From the NCBI RefSeq assembly GCF_039926425.1, contig NZ_JBDSWZ010000246.1, positions 1-32,993 of the forward strand: a DNA stretch of 32,993 nucleotides, given 5' to 3'. Every line of letters begins with the position of its first letter. The stretch's first letter is position 1. The DNA is from Dokdonella_A sp039926425. GTDB taxonomy: Bacteria; Pseudomonadota; Gammaproteobacteria; Xanthomonadales; Rhodanobacteraceae. Positions 8,538 through 18,001 of this stretch are shown here, piece by piece. Under the pieces are notes generated by a model. It did no database searches. It worked only from the letters and a program-made list of their open reading frames with translations, and was not told where the DNA came from. Position numbers and translations under genes: made by a program.

Positions 8538-8657
8538 AAGCAACGCGCACTCGATGCTGGTTGCGCGGCATATGATCGAGGAGCGAGACGCGGCGACACG
8601 AACAAAACGTGTTCCCCTGCCCAGCACCGGCACGCAGTCGATGCCACTCATCGGAGA

Positions 8658-8712
8658 CATCCTTCCCCTGCGCAGCGGGGGAAGGTGCCCGGAGGGCGGA
8701 AGGGGGCGCTCT
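8658..8712 (-). repeat. 55-bp intergenic repeat, copy D (inverted)
   Basis: Reverse-oriented copy facing copy C: CATCCTTCCCCTGCGCAGCG, GGGGAAGGTGCCC, GGAGGGCGGAAGGGGGCGCT. The joining stretch to copy E is TGTGGGAGCGCACGATCAAG, which has a close counterpart between copies F and G. Confidence 0.88.
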
Positions 8713-8727
8713 TTGTGGGAGCGCACG

Positions 8728-8781
8728 ATCAAGAGCGCCGCGTTCCGCCGGCGTCGCGGTTGCCCGTTGCGCAGCGGCAAG
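8728..8781 (+). repeat. 55-bp intergenic repeat, copy E (forward, diverged)
   Basis: Begins GATCAAGAGCGCC like the others, then diverges (GCGTTCCGCCGGCGTCGCGG, TTGCCCGTTGCGCAGCGGCA). It keeps the internal palindrome TTGCC...GGCAA by compensating changes on both arms, which suggests that the hairpin rather than the exact sequence is maintained. Confidence 0.65.
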
Positions 8782-8834
8782 ACTCCCCTGCGCGGAACCT
8801 CCGATAACGTATTCGCGAGACGGAGAAGCCGCTG

Positions 8835-9578
8835 ATGGCGCTGTCTGCGCTGCTGCCCGACTGGAACGCGCCGGCCAATGTGCGGGCGCGGGTGACCACG
8901 CGGAATCTGGCGGGTCGATCAATCGCGCCGTTTGATCGGTTCAATCTGGGATCGCGCTGCGGCGATGATCCTCGAGCAGTCGCGGCCAATCGCGCTGCGC
9001 TGCTCGGCTTGCTCGACTTGCCTGCGCCGCCGCGGTGGCTGCATCAGGTGCATGGAATCCAGGTCGTCGACGATCCGGGGTTTGACGAACCGGAAGGCGA
9101 CGCCGCAGTCACCCGGGTTCCCGGCCACGTTCTTGCGGTGTTGACAGCCGATTGCCTTCCAGTGGTTCTTGCGGCTGCCGATGGACGTGAGGTCGCGGTC
9201 GCGCATGCAGGCTGGGGTGGATTGTGCGCCGGCGTGATCGAAGCGACAGTCGCCGCGATGCACACGTCGAGCGCGGACCTGCATGCCTGGCTCGGCCCTG
9301 CGGCCGGTCCGTTGGCGTACGAAGTCGATGCGACCGTGCGCGACGCGTTCCTGGCGCACAACCCCAGCGCGATCGATGCGTTTGCGTCGACGCGGTCGGG
9401 CCATTGGAATGCCGATCTGTACACGCTCGCACGCCAGCGGCTCGACGACGTCGGGGTGAACCCTGGTTGCGTATCAGGCGGCGAGCTCTGCACGATCTCC
9501 GACGCTGCGCGGTTCTATTCGCATCGCCGCGACCAGCGTAGCGGCCGCATGGCGACGCTGGTGTGGATGGCGCCGTGA
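8835..9578 (+). CDS. pgeF: Peptidoglycan editing factor / purine nucleoside phosphorylase, YfiH (laccase-domain) family
   Basis: Cytoplasmic enzyme of the YfiH/DUF152 family, known as PgeF for its effect on peptidoglycan composition and shown in some members to act as a purine nucleoside phosphorylase or adenosine deaminase. The 247 aa product has the metal-site residues His73 (WLHQVHG), Cys107 (LTADCLPV) and His124 (VAHAGWGG), and the C-terminal FYSHRRD motif. GGAG sits about nine bases before the ATG at 8835. In E. coli yfiH follows rluD and precedes clpB. The same order is kept here, with a repeat cluster and two small genes inserted. Its last four bases overlap the next gene. Confidence 0.95.
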   Translation: MALSALLPDWNAPANVRARVTTRNLAGRSIAPFDRFNLGSRCGDDPRAVAANRAALLGLLDLPAPPRWLHQVHGIQVVDDPGFDEPEGDAAVTRVPGHVLAVLTADCLPVVLAAADGREVAVAHAGWGGLCAGVIEATVAAMHTSSADLHAWLGPAAGPLAYEVDATVRDAFLAHNPSAIDAFASTRSGHWNADLYTLARQRLDDVGVNPGCVSGGELCTISDAARFYSHRRDQRSGRMATLVWMAP

Positions 9579-10099
9579 GTTCGCCCGTTTTCGAGCGGTT
9601 GCCCGGACTTCGACGGGCGACGCTCGCGCCGTGCGTTTCACGGCTGCACGTCGGTGACACCGGGAGACGTTATCGCGGCGAGGTGGATGTCGAGCACGGT
9701 CGCGGAATCCTGGCTGCACTGTGCAGATGGGTCATGCGTCTTCCACCTGCCGGACGCGGTGCCATCGAAATCCGCATTGATGACGAAGGCGAGGCGGAAC
9801 GCTGGACCCGTCGTTTTGGCCAGCGGACGATGACGTCGGTGCTCTGGGTGGGCAACGGCCTGCTGCACGAGCGGATCGGTGCCGTCACGCTGCAATTCGT
9901 GATACGCGTGGAAGACGGCGCCTTGGCATGGCGGGCCGTGGGTGCCCGGTGCCTCGGCGTGCCGCTCCCAGGCCGTGCGTTTGCACAGGTCGGGGCGCGC
10001 GAACATGAGGAGTCGGGACGCTATCACTTCGATGTTCACGCGACCTTGCCCATCGTCGGTTTCCTGCTGCGCTATCGCGGGTGGCTCGATGTCGAGTGA
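9575..10099 (+). CDS. DUF4166 domain-containing protein
   Basis: A 174 aa cytoplasmic protein that I read as DUF4166, a family of unknown function often found C-terminal to, or near, oxidoreductase-like proteins. No transmembrane segment or catalytic motif is apparent; conserved-looking stretches are GRGILAALCRWVMRLPPAGRG and the C-terminal IVGFLLRYRGWLDVE. I chose the GTG at 9575, which overlaps the pgeF stop as GTGA; an ATG four codons upstream (9563) is the alternative. It overlaps the following DUF393 gene by 11 bases, so the three genes are almost surely translated together. Its role cannot be deduced from the sequence. Confidence 0.75.
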   Translation: MSSPVFERLPGLRRATLAPCVSRLHVGDTGRRYRGEVDVEHGRGILAALCRWVMRLPPAGRGAIEIRIDDEGEAERWTRRFGQRTMTSVLWVGNGLLHERIGAVTLQFVIRVEDGALAWRAVGARCLGVPLPGRAFAQVGAREHEESGRYHFDVHATLPIVGFLLRYRGWLDVE

Positions 10100-10508
10100 T
10101 TTCCCGGGCGCCGGCGGGCCGATCATCGTCTTCGACGGCGTCTGCGCGTTGTGTAACGGCTGGGTGCGTTTCCTGCTGCGACACGATCGCCAGGAGCGCT
10201 ATCGGTTCGCGGCGATGCAGACTCCTGCCGGTCGCGCGTTGCTGAGCGCGCACGGGCTCGATCCGGACGATCCCAATTCGTTCCTGCTGATTGACGACGG
10301 GATCGCGTGGACAGACACCGACGCCATCCGTCGCGTGGTCAGCGGGCTCGGCGGCATCTGGCGAATCGCCCACCTGCTGGGCTGGCTGCCGCGGGCTTTT
10401 CGTGATCGCATCTACCGCACGATTGCCCGCAACCGCTATCGCTGGTTTGGCCGTCACGACACGTGTTTCCTGCCAACTCCCGGACAGCGCGCGCGCTTTC
10501 TCGACTGA
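10089..10508 (+). CDS. DUF393 (DCC family) thiol-disulfide oxidoreductase-like protein
   Basis: A 139 aa protein of the DCC/DUF393 family (thioredoxin-like, named for its conserved Asp-Cys-Cys residues). The signature FDGVCALCNGWVRFLLRHD is present near the N-terminus, with a CxxC pair (CALC), as well as FAAMQTPAGRALL and the C-terminal YRWFGRHDTCFLP. The start at 10089 (MSSDFPGAGGP) overlaps the DUF4166 stop. A role in thiol redox chemistry is inferred from the family only; substrates are unknown. It is the last gene of the pgeF-DUF4166-DUF393 set and is 67 bp upstream of clpB. Confidence 0.88.
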   Translation: MSSDFPGAGGPIIVFDGVCALCNGWVRFLLRHDRQERYRFAAMQTPAGRALLSAHGLDPDDPNSFLLIDDGIAWTDTDAIRRVVSGLGGIWRIAHLLGWLPRAFRDRIYRTIARNRYRWFGRHDTCFLPTPGQRARFLD

Positions 10509-10575
10509 TTCGCTTGCATCGGCTCTCTGGCGGCCGCACTTACAGGCGCATTCGAACGCTTTGGAGATCGCGCGC

Positions 10576-13179
10576 ATGCGCATGGACAAACTGACCTCAC
10601 GGTTCCAGCAGGCGCTGGCCGACGCGCAATCGCTGGCCGTCGGGCGCGACAACAATTTCATGGAGCCTGCGCACCTCCTGTCCGCATTGCTGGAACAGCC
10701 AGGCGGTTCCACAGCGCCGCTGCTCGCGCAGGCCGGCGTCGATGTGACGGCATTGCGCGCGCGCGTTGCGCAGATGCTCGCTGCGCTGCCGAAGGTGGCC
10801 GGTCAGGAGGGCAACATCAATGTGTCCAATGAACTCAACCGCCTGCTCAACGTCACCGACAAGCTTGCGCAGCAACGCGGCGACCAGTTCATTGCGTCAG
10901 AGTTGTTCGTGCTCGCGGCGCTGGACGACAAGGGCGAAGCCGGTGCGGCGCTGAAGGCGACGGGAGCGAACAAGGCGGCGATCGAAGCGGCAATCGACAA
11001 GATGCGTGGAGGTGAAAAAGTGCAATCGGAAAATGCCGAAGAACAGCGCCAGGCGCTGGAGAAATACACCATCGACCTGACCGCGCGTTCGGAAAAGGGC
11101 AAGCTCGATCCGGTGATCGGTCGCGACGAGGAAATCCGTCGCGTGATCCAGGTGCTGCAGCGGCGCACGAAGAACAATCCGGTACTGATCGGCGAGCCCG
11201 GCGTCGGCAAGACCGCAATCGTCGAAGGCCTCGCCCAGCGCATCATCAACGACGAAGTGCCCGAAGGCCTGCGTGGCAAGCGCGTGCTGTCGCTCGACAT
11301 GGGCGCGTTGATCGCCGGCGCCAAATTCCGCGGCGAGTTCGAGGAGCGGCTGAAGGGCGTGTTGAACGATCTGGCGAAGCAGGAAGGGCAGGTGATCCTC
11401 TTCATCGACGAATTGCACACGGTGGTTGGTGCCGGCAAGGCGGAAGGGTCGATGGATGCCGGCAACATGCTCAAGCCTGCGCTTGCGCGCGGCGAGCTGC
11501 ATTGCATCGGTGCGACCACGCTCGACGAATACCGCAAGTACATCGAAAAGGACGCCGCGCTCGAGCGGCGCTTCCAGAAGGTCTTCGTCGGCGAGCCGAG
11601 CGTCGAGGACACCATCGCGATCCTGCGCGGACTCAAGGAGAAGTACGCGGTGCACCACGGGGTCGAGATCACGGATCCGGCGATCGTCGCGGCGGCCACG
11701 CTGTCGCATCGGTACATTGCGGACCGCCAGTTGCCGGACAAGGCCATCGACCTGATGGACGAGGCGGCGTCACGCATCCGCATGGAAATCGATTCGAAGC
11801 CGGAAGAACTCGATCGCAAGGAGCGCCGGCTGATCCAGCTGAAGATCCAGCGTGAGGCGTTGAAGAAGGAAAAGGACAGCGAATCGAAGCAGCGGCTCGC
11901 CGATCTCGAGAAGGAGATCGACGTGCTCGGCCGCGACTATTCGGATCTGGAAGAAGTGTGGAAATCCGAGAAGGCAACGCTCCAGGGCGTGACACGCGTG
12001 AAGGAACAGATCGAAGCGGCGCGACTCGAACTCGAGGCCGCGCAGCGCGGGCAGGACTACGCCCGGATGAGCGAGATCCAGTACGGCACGATTCCGGAAC
12101 TGGAAAAGCAGCTCAAGACCGCACAGGAAGCGGAAAACAAGGGCTTCACGCTGCTGCAGGACAAGGTCACTGCCGAGGAGATCGCCGAGGTCGTCGCACG
12201 CTGGACCGGCATTCCGGTGTCGAAGATGCTCGAGGGGGAGCGCGAAAAACTCCTGCGTATGGAAGACGAACTGCATCGTCGTGTCGTCGGGCAGGATGAG
12301 GCCGTCCGCGCAGTCAGCGATGCGATCCGGCGTTCGCGCGCGGGGCTGTCCGATCCGAATCGTCCGAACGGATCGTTCCTGTTTCTCGGTCCCACCGGCG
12401 TCGGCAAGACCGAGCTGTGCAAGGCGCTTGCCGAGTTCCTGTTCGACAGCAACGATGCGATGGTGCGGATCGACATGAGCGAGTTCATGGAGAAGCACTC
12501 GGTCAGCCGGCTGATCGGAGCGCCGCCGGGCTACGTCGGCTACGAGGAAGGCGGTTATCTCACCGAGGCGGTGCGGCGGCGTCCGTACAGCGTGATTCTT
12601 CTCGATGAAGTGGAAAAGGCGCACCAGGATGTGTTCAATATCCTGCTGCAGGTGCTCGACGATGGCCGCCTGACGGATGGCCAGGGCCGTACCGTGGACT
12701 TCCGCAACACGGTCATCGTGATGACGTCGAATCTCGGGTCGCAGTACATCCAGGAAATGTCCGACAACGGTGTCGACGCCGAGTCGGAGGAGGAGTACAC
12801 GAAGATGAAGGCCTCGGTCATGGGCGTCGTGCAGGCGCACTTCCGGCCGGAGTTCATCAACCGCCTTGACGAACTCGTCGTGTTCCGCGCACTCGACAAG
12901 CGGCAGATCCGTGCGATCGCCCGGATCCAGACCGGCTATCTCGCCAAGCGGCTGGCCGAGCGTCAGTTGAAGTTCGAGATCTCCGACACTGCGCTGGACC
13001 TTCTCGGCAATCTCGGATTCGATCCGGTGTATGGAGCGCGTCCGCTCAAACGTGCGATCCAGCAACAATTGGAGAACCCGCTCGCGCGGGAGATCCTCGA
13101 AGGCCGCTTCCAGCCAGGAGACGGTGTCGCGGTCGATGCGCGCGACGGCCGCCTGGTGTTCGAACGCGTGCCGGCCTGA
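10576..13179 (+). CDS. clpB: ATP-dependent disaggregase ClpB (Hsp100)
   Basis: ClpB forms a hexameric AAA+ ring that, with DnaK, pulls proteins out of aggregates after heat stress. The 867 aa product has all parts in order: N-domain (1-145, DKLTSRFQQALADAQ), first AAA+ module with Walker A GEPGVGKT at 206-213 and IDELHTVVGAG Walker B, the long coiled-coil M-domain (about 410-525), and second AAA+ module with Walker A GPTGVGKT at 605-612 and the sensor region NRLDELVVF. Positions match E. coli ClpB exactly at both Walker A motifs. The ATG at 10576 has GGAG nine bases upstream; a second ATG at 10582 is less well placed. An internal GTG at codon 149 has its own strong ribosome-binding site. I see no convincing sigma-32 promoter in the 67 bp before the gene. 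Confidence 0.98.
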   Translation: MRMDKLTSRFQQALADAQSLAVGRDNNFMEPAHLLSALLEQPGGSTAPLLAQAGVDVTALRARVAQMLAALPKVAGQEGNINVSNELNRLLNVTDKLAQQRGDQFIASELFVLAALDDKGEAGAALKATGANKAAIEAAIDKMRGGEKVQSENAEEQRQALEKYTIDLTARSEKGKLDPVIGRDEEIRRVIQVLQRRTKNNPVLIGEPGVGKTAIVEGLAQRIINDEVPEGLRGKRVLSLDMGALIAGAKFRGEFEERLKGVLNDLAKQEGQVILFIDELHTVVGAGKAEGSMDAGNMLKPALARGELHCIGATTLDEYRKYIEKDAALERRFQKVFVGEPSVEDTIAILRGLKEKYAVHHGVEITDPAIVAAATLSHRYIADRQLPDKAIDLMDEAASRIRMEIDSKPEELDRKERRLIQLKIQREALKKEKDSESKQRLADLEKEIDVLGRDYSDLEEVWKSEKATLQGVTRVKEQIEAARLELEAAQRGQDYARMSEIQYGTIPELEKQLKTAQEAENKGFTLLQDKVTAEEIAEVVARWTGIPVSKMLEGEREKLLRMEDELHRRVVGQDEAVRAVSDAIRRSRAGLSDPNRPNGSFLFLGPTGVGKTELCKALAEFLFDSNDAMVRIDMSEFMEKHSVSRLIGAPPGYVGYEEGGYLTEAVRRRPYSVILLDEVEKAHQDVFNILLQVLDDGRLTDGQGRTVDFRNTVIVMTSNLGSQYIQEMSDNGVDAESEEEYTKMKASVMGVVQAHFRPEFINRLDELVVFRALDKRQIRAIARIQTGYLAKRLAERQLKFEISDTALDLLGNLGFDPVYGARPLKRAIQQQLENPLAREILEGRFQPGDGVAVDARDGRLVFERVPA
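11008..11022 (+). promoter_or_regulatory. clpB: Internal ribosome-binding site and GTG start for the short ClpB isoform
   Basis: GGAGGTGA at 11008-11015 is a full match to the 3' end of 16S rRNA, followed after four bases by GTG at 11020-11022. The GTG is codon 149 of clpB, in frame. In E. coli the shorter ClpB isoform, lacking the N-domain, starts at Val149. The initiation site is therefore conserved here and looks stronger than that of the full-length start. Confidence 0.85.
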
Positions 13180-13198
13180 CCGGTCGGTGCGCGACCGC

Positions 13199-13226
13199 TT
13201 GCAATTCCGCCGTGCACACGCATAGT
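13199..13226 (+). promoter_or_regulatory. Possible sigma-70 promoter for fmdB
   Basis: TTGCAA (13199-13204), a 16 bp spacer and CATAGT (13221-13226), about 35 bp upstream of the FmdB-family start. Matches to consensus are partial (4/6 at each box), so this is only a candidate. Confidence 0.35.
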
Positions 13227-13260
13227 GCGGCCCCGAAGACCGCTTTCCGACGCCGCGACC

Positions 13261-13605
13261 ATGCCGATCTACGAATTTGAGTGCACCTCCTGCGGAACCG
13301 TGTTCGAGCGGTTGCAGAAGCTTTCCGATGCGGATCCGACGCAGTGTCCGGAATGCCAGCAGGAGACCATCAAGCGACGGCTGACCGCGCCGGCTTTCCG
13401 TCTCGCCGGCAGCGGGTGGTACGAAACGGACTTCAAGAAGGAAGGCGATACCAAGCGCAACCTCGTTGCCAGCGACGACGCCCCGGTTGCAAAGGGGGAG
13501 ACGAAGGAAACGCCGAAGGCCGATGCGCCAGCGGCAGCGACGCCGGCGCCGGCGCCGGCTCCTGCACCGGCACCAAAGCCGAAGGACACGAAGACCGATC
13601 ACTGA
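13261..13605 (+). CDS. FmdB-family zinc-ribbon protein
   Basis: A 114 aa protein whose N-terminal 60 residues are the FmdB/CxxC_CxxC_SSSS zinc ribbon: MPIYEFECTSCGTVFE with Cys8/Cys11 and TQCPECQQ with Cys29/Cys32, then the usual AFRLAGSGWYETDFK. The remaining half is low-complexity (Ala/Pro/Lys; many APAPAP units) and probably disordered. The family is widespread and named after a putative regulator of formamidase genes in Methylophilus; its real function in proteobacteria is unclear. In many Xanthomonads and Pseudomonads an fmdB-like gene lies directly upstream of aspS, as here, with only the DUF3011 gene between them. Start at 13261 gives the invariant MPIYEF. Confidence 0.93.
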   Translation: MPIYEFECTSCGTVFERLQKLSDADPTQCPECQQETIKRRLTAPAFRLAGSGWYETDFKKEGDTKRNLVASDDAPVAKGETKETPKADAPAAATPAPAPAPAPAPKPKDTKTDH

Positions 13606-13678
13606 TCTGCGCACCGCGTTGCCTGCCGTTCATGCCCGTGTTCTAGACTCGCCAGCGTCTTAACGGGGAGTTTGATCC

Positions 13679-14320
13679 ATGAAACGAATTTCAATGTGTG
13701 TCGTCGCCTGTGCGATGTCGTTCGGCGTCGCGTCCTTTGCGTCTGCGCAGGACGCTCGTCAGATTTCCGGAACCGTCGGATCGCTGACATCGGCCCAGAA
13801 TGGCTGGCGTCCCGGCAACGACTGGAACCGGGACATCGAGGTGCGCTGCGCGAGCGAGGGCTACGGCTACAACATGTGCCAGGTCGACACGGGGCGCGGC
13901 AGTCGTGTGCAGCTGGTCAACCAGATTTCCAAGACGCGCTGCGAAGAAGGCCGCACCTGGGGCTTCAATCGTGCGGGTGTCTGGGTCAACGAGGGCTGCG
14001 AAGGTGTGTTCCGCATCTCGCGCCGCTGGGAGGGTGGTGACAATGGCCCAGGTCCCGGCGGACCGGGTCCAAGTGCAGGCGGTGGTGACTGGCGTCCAGG
14101 CGCGGGCTGGGACAAGACCATTCGCGTGCAGTGTGCGAGTGAAGGCTACGGGTACAAGTTGTGCCAGGTCGATACCGGTCGCGGTGGCAACGTGCGCGTC
14201 GAGCGCCAGATCTCCAAGACGCGTTGCGTCGAGGGGCGCACGTTCGGATCAAACCGGGCCGGCGTGTGGGTCGATGGCGGCTGCGAAGCGGTTTTCCGGG
14301 TCGATCGTCGCTGGCGTTGA
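13679..14320 (+). CDS. Secreted protein with two DUF3011 repeats
   Basis: A 213 aa exported protein. A signal peptide is evident (MKRISMCVVACAMSFGVASF then ASAQ), with AxA before Gln24. Two near-identical DUF3011 units follow, about residues 41-118 and 138-213. Each has GWRPG, W-x-x-I-x-V-x-CASEGYGY, CQVDTGRG, QISKTRC, EGRT-G-NRAGVWV, and GCEAVFR, joined by a Gly/Pro-rich linker. Each unit carries four cysteines, likely disulfide-bonded in the periplasm or outside. Sequence between units is about as similar as expected after an old tandem duplication. GGGGAG lies about ten bases before the ATG. A strong terminator follows. DUF3011 has no known function; it is frequent in Xanthomonadales and relatives. 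Confidence 0.88.
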   Translation: MKRISMCVVACAMSFGVASFASAQDARQISGTVGSLTSAQNGWRPGNDWNRDIEVRCASEGYGYNMCQVDTGRGSRVQLVNQISKTRCEEGRTWGFNRAGVWVNEGCEGVFRISRRWEGGDNGPGPGGPGPSAGGGDWRPGAGWDKTIRVQCASEGYGYKLCQVDTGRGGNVRVERQISKTRCVEGRTFGSNRAGVWVDGGCEAVFRVDRRWR

Positions 14321-14341
14321 TTGATCCTTGATAGGTCAGGC

Positions 14342-14366
14342 AAACGCCCGCTTCGGCGGGCGTTTT
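14342..14366 (+). terminator. Rho-independent terminator after the DUF3011 gene
   Basis: A perfect 10-bp stem AAACGCCCGC / GCGGGCGTTT around a TTCG tetraloop, followed by one more T and then GCTG. It ends the DUF3011 transcript 22 bases after the stop codon and separates it from aspS. The run of A before and T after the stem would also let it work in the other direction. Confidence 0.93.
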
Positions 14367-14476
14367 GCTGTGTACTCTCCAGTCTTTCCGCATGCCTTGC
14401 GCGCGCTGACATTGCAGCGCAGCAACTTCCTCCGTAGCATGCCGCGCCTTGTCCTGATCGCGCTTCGCGGAGTGTC

Positions 14477-16246
<1,770 letters not shown>

Positions 16247-16250
16247 GCAT

Positions 16251-16276
16251 GTGGGAGCGGCCTCAGCCGCGATGCT
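16251..16276 (+). repeat. REP-like palindromic repeat, copy 2
   Basis: GTGGGAGCGGCCTCAGCCGC followed by GATGCT, four bases after the aspS stop. It is the reverse complement of the element at 15-42 apart from one base in the core. It may form a hairpin at the 3' end of the aspS message. From here to 16645 (about 400 bp) there is no gene that I can support; the stretch also holds repeat copies F and G. Confidence 0.7.
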
Positions 16277-16411
16277 CTACAGCCAGGTGAACCAAGCGCA
16301 CGACGTTGGAACCCCGACCAGCCGACGTGTCCTTGCGTCGCGGTGCCGCCATTCAACCGGCAGGTCATCTCCATTCGATTCGACCAGCGCATCGCACGCC
16401 CTCCATCAAAT

Positions 16412-16463
16412 CGTTCCCCGGCGAATCGGGGAACGGTGCCCGGAAGGCGGAAGAGGGTGCTTT
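16412..16463 (-). repeat. 55-bp intergenic repeat, copy F (inverted, diverged)
   Basis: CGTTCCCCGGCGAATCGGGG, AACGGTGCCCGGAAGGCGG and AAGAGGGTGCTTTT. The palindromic core has changed on both arms (GTTCCCC / GGGGAAC), again keeping the stem. It is joined to copy G by CGTGGGAGTGCACAATCAAG, matching the D-E junction. Confidence 0.75.
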
Positions 16464-16477
16464 TCGTGGGAGTGCAC

Positions 16478-16533
16478 AATCAAGAGCGCCCCCATCCGCC
16501 TTCGGCACCTTCCCCCGCTGCGCAGGGGAAGGA
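16478..16533 (+). repeat. 55-bp intergenic repeat, copy G (forward)
   Basis: AATCAAGAGCGCCCCCATCC, GCCTTCGGCACC, then TTCCCCCGCTGCGCAGGGGA and AGG. Nearly identical to copy C. Copies F and G face away from each other, the opposite of A/B and C/D. Confidence 0.88.
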
Positions 16534-16645
16534 ACAGCGGCGCGTACTCGTCGGGTCGCCCGCTTCGCGAGAATAGGAAAAGCGCGCGGGATAAAGTGGG
16601 GATTGTCGTGGTCTGGTCTGCTTCGAAAAAAGTTCGCGAACGCCA

Positions 16646-17275
16646 ATGAATGACCATGTGATCCTGCTCCACGGCATCTGGATGCGCGGCATCACGCTGC
16701 TCCCGCTCGCCCGGCGATTGCGCGCGGCAGGCTATACGGTCGAGACGATCGACTACGCCAGCGTCTTCCGCGGAATCGCGCCTGCCGTGCAGCGGTTGCG
16801 CGAACGCATGCTGGCGAGCGATGCACCAGCCGTGCATCTGGTCGGTCACAGCCTGGGTTCGCTGGTGGCGCTCGAAGCCGCGCGCGAGTCGGGCGGCCTG
16901 CCGCAAGGGCGCATCGTTTGCCTCGGACCACCGTTGCTCGGCAGCGCAGTTGCACGCGGGTTGGCGGCGATTCCCGGTGGGAAAATCCTGCTCGGTCACA
17001 GCGCGGATCCATTGCTCGCTGGTGTCCGTCCCTGGATCGATTCGCGCCGTGTCGGCGTCGTCGCGGGACGATTGCCCTTCGGGATTGGCGCGGCCATCGG
17101 AGCGCTGGCAGCTCCGCACGACGGCACCGTTTCAGTGGCCGAGACGCAGCTGGAGGGCATTGCAGATCACCGTACCGTCGATACGTCGCACACCGGCCTG
17201 TTGTTTTCGACCGAGGTCGTCGAGCTGACAGTCGGGTTCCTGCGCGACGGTTGTTTCAGCGAGCGTGCGGCGTGA
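16646..17275 (+). CDS. Small alpha/beta-hydrolase (lipase-like)
   Basis: A 209 aa alpha/beta-hydrolase. The N-terminal strand VILLHGIWM is followed by LHG-type oxyanion residues. The nucleophile elbow is GHSLGS with Ser69. A plausible acid lies in APHDGTVSV and the catalytic His in DTSHTGLLFS near the C-terminus. The order Ser-Asp-His and the short length fit PGAP1/lipase-class-2-like esterases of proteobacteria. No signal peptide is visible, so it is probably cytoplasmic, although a close relation to secreted triacylglycerol lipases is possible. It is a single gene between the third repeat cluster and ruvC. The substrate cannot be stated. Confidence 0.85.
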   Translation: MNDHVILLHGIWMRGITLLPLARRLRAAGYTVETIDYASVFRGIAPAVQRLRERMLASDAPAVHLVGHSLGSLVALEAARESGGLPQGRIVCLGPPLLGSAVARGLAAIPGGKILLGHSADPLLAGVRPWIDSRRVGVVAGRLPFGIGAAIGALAAPHDGTVSVAETQLEGIADHRTVDTSHTGLLFSTEVVELTVGFLRDGCFSERAA

Positions 17276-17476
17276 TTCCTGCATGCGTACTGGTAGACTG
17301 TGCGCGTCGCGCCTTCGGCATTCCCAGGCACCCTGCAATGCATGCTGATGCGCCGATTCATCGGGTGAAAGACCCCTTCACATGCGCGCTGATCGTTCGC
17401 TTCGCTCGCTCGCAAACTTTGGCGGCCTGACATCGTGGTCGTCCCGATTCCCGGTTCCCCACGTTCTGATTCCGGC

Positions 17477-18001
17477 TTGACAGTCCGCATCATCGGCATC
17501 GACCCCGGCAGCCAGCGCACCGGCATTGGCATCATCGATGTCGATGCCAGCGGCAAGTCCAGGCATGTGTTCCACTCCGCGTTGAATCTACTCGGCTGCG
17601 ACGACTTTGCCGGTCGCCTGAAGCAGATCTTCGACGAGCTTGGTGCGGTGATTGCCGAATACGCGCCGCAAGAGGCGGCGATCGAGCGCGTATTCATGGC
17701 ACGCAACCCCGATTCGGCGCTCAAGCTCGGACAGGCGCGCGGCGCGGCCATCTGCGCGATCGTGCATCACGGCGTTGGCGTGACGGAGTACGCCGCACGC
17801 GAGGTCAAGCAGGCGGTGGTCGGCACCGGTGCCGGCGACAAGACGCAGGTTCAGCATATGGTCGGCATCCTGCTCAACCTTTCCGGACGCCTGCAGGCGG
17901 ATGCGGCGGACGCGCTGGCGATTGCGCTCGCGCATGCGCACACGCGAGCCAGCATCCAGCGAATCGGAATACCACGCAGTGCCTGGAGGCGCAGACGATG
18001 A
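17477..18001 (+). CDS. ruvC: Crossover junction endodeoxyribonuclease RuvC
   Basis: RuvC resolves Holliday junctions made in recombinational repair, acting as a dimer with RuvAB. From a TTG start at 17477 the product is 174 aa, the normal length, beginning MTVRIIGIDPGSQRTG. A GTG at 17435 would add 14 residues that do not resemble the family; neither start has a strong ribosome-binding site. Acidic catalytic residues are visible: Asp9 (GIDPG), Glu70 (AAIERVF), Asp142 and Asp145 (ADAADALAIALAH). The stop overlaps the ruvA start by four bases (ATGA), so the two are translationally coupled. The 200 bp upstream (17276-17476) hold no other gene; a weak TAGACT box lies at 17294-17299. Confidence 0.95.
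   Translation: MTVRIIGIDPGSQRTGIGIIDVDASGKSRHVFHSALNLLGCDDFAGRLKQIFDELGAVIAEYAPQEAAIERVFMARNPDSALKLGQARGAAICAIVHHGVGVTEYAAREVKQAVVGTGAGDKTQVQHMVGILLNLSGRLQADAADALAIALAHAHTRASIQRIGIPRSAWRRRR

Noticed and set aside
10509..10575. Heat-shock (sigma-32) promoter for clpB
   Set aside because: I looked for CTTGAA-N13-17-CCCCAT in the gap and just upstream, but found only weak partial matches. Promoters inside the upstream gene are possible but not supported.
11770..13614. A 614-codon minus-strand frame opposite clpB and fmdB
   Set aside because: It runs across two proven genes, is rich in Arg/Asp/His, and shows no motif or start signal.
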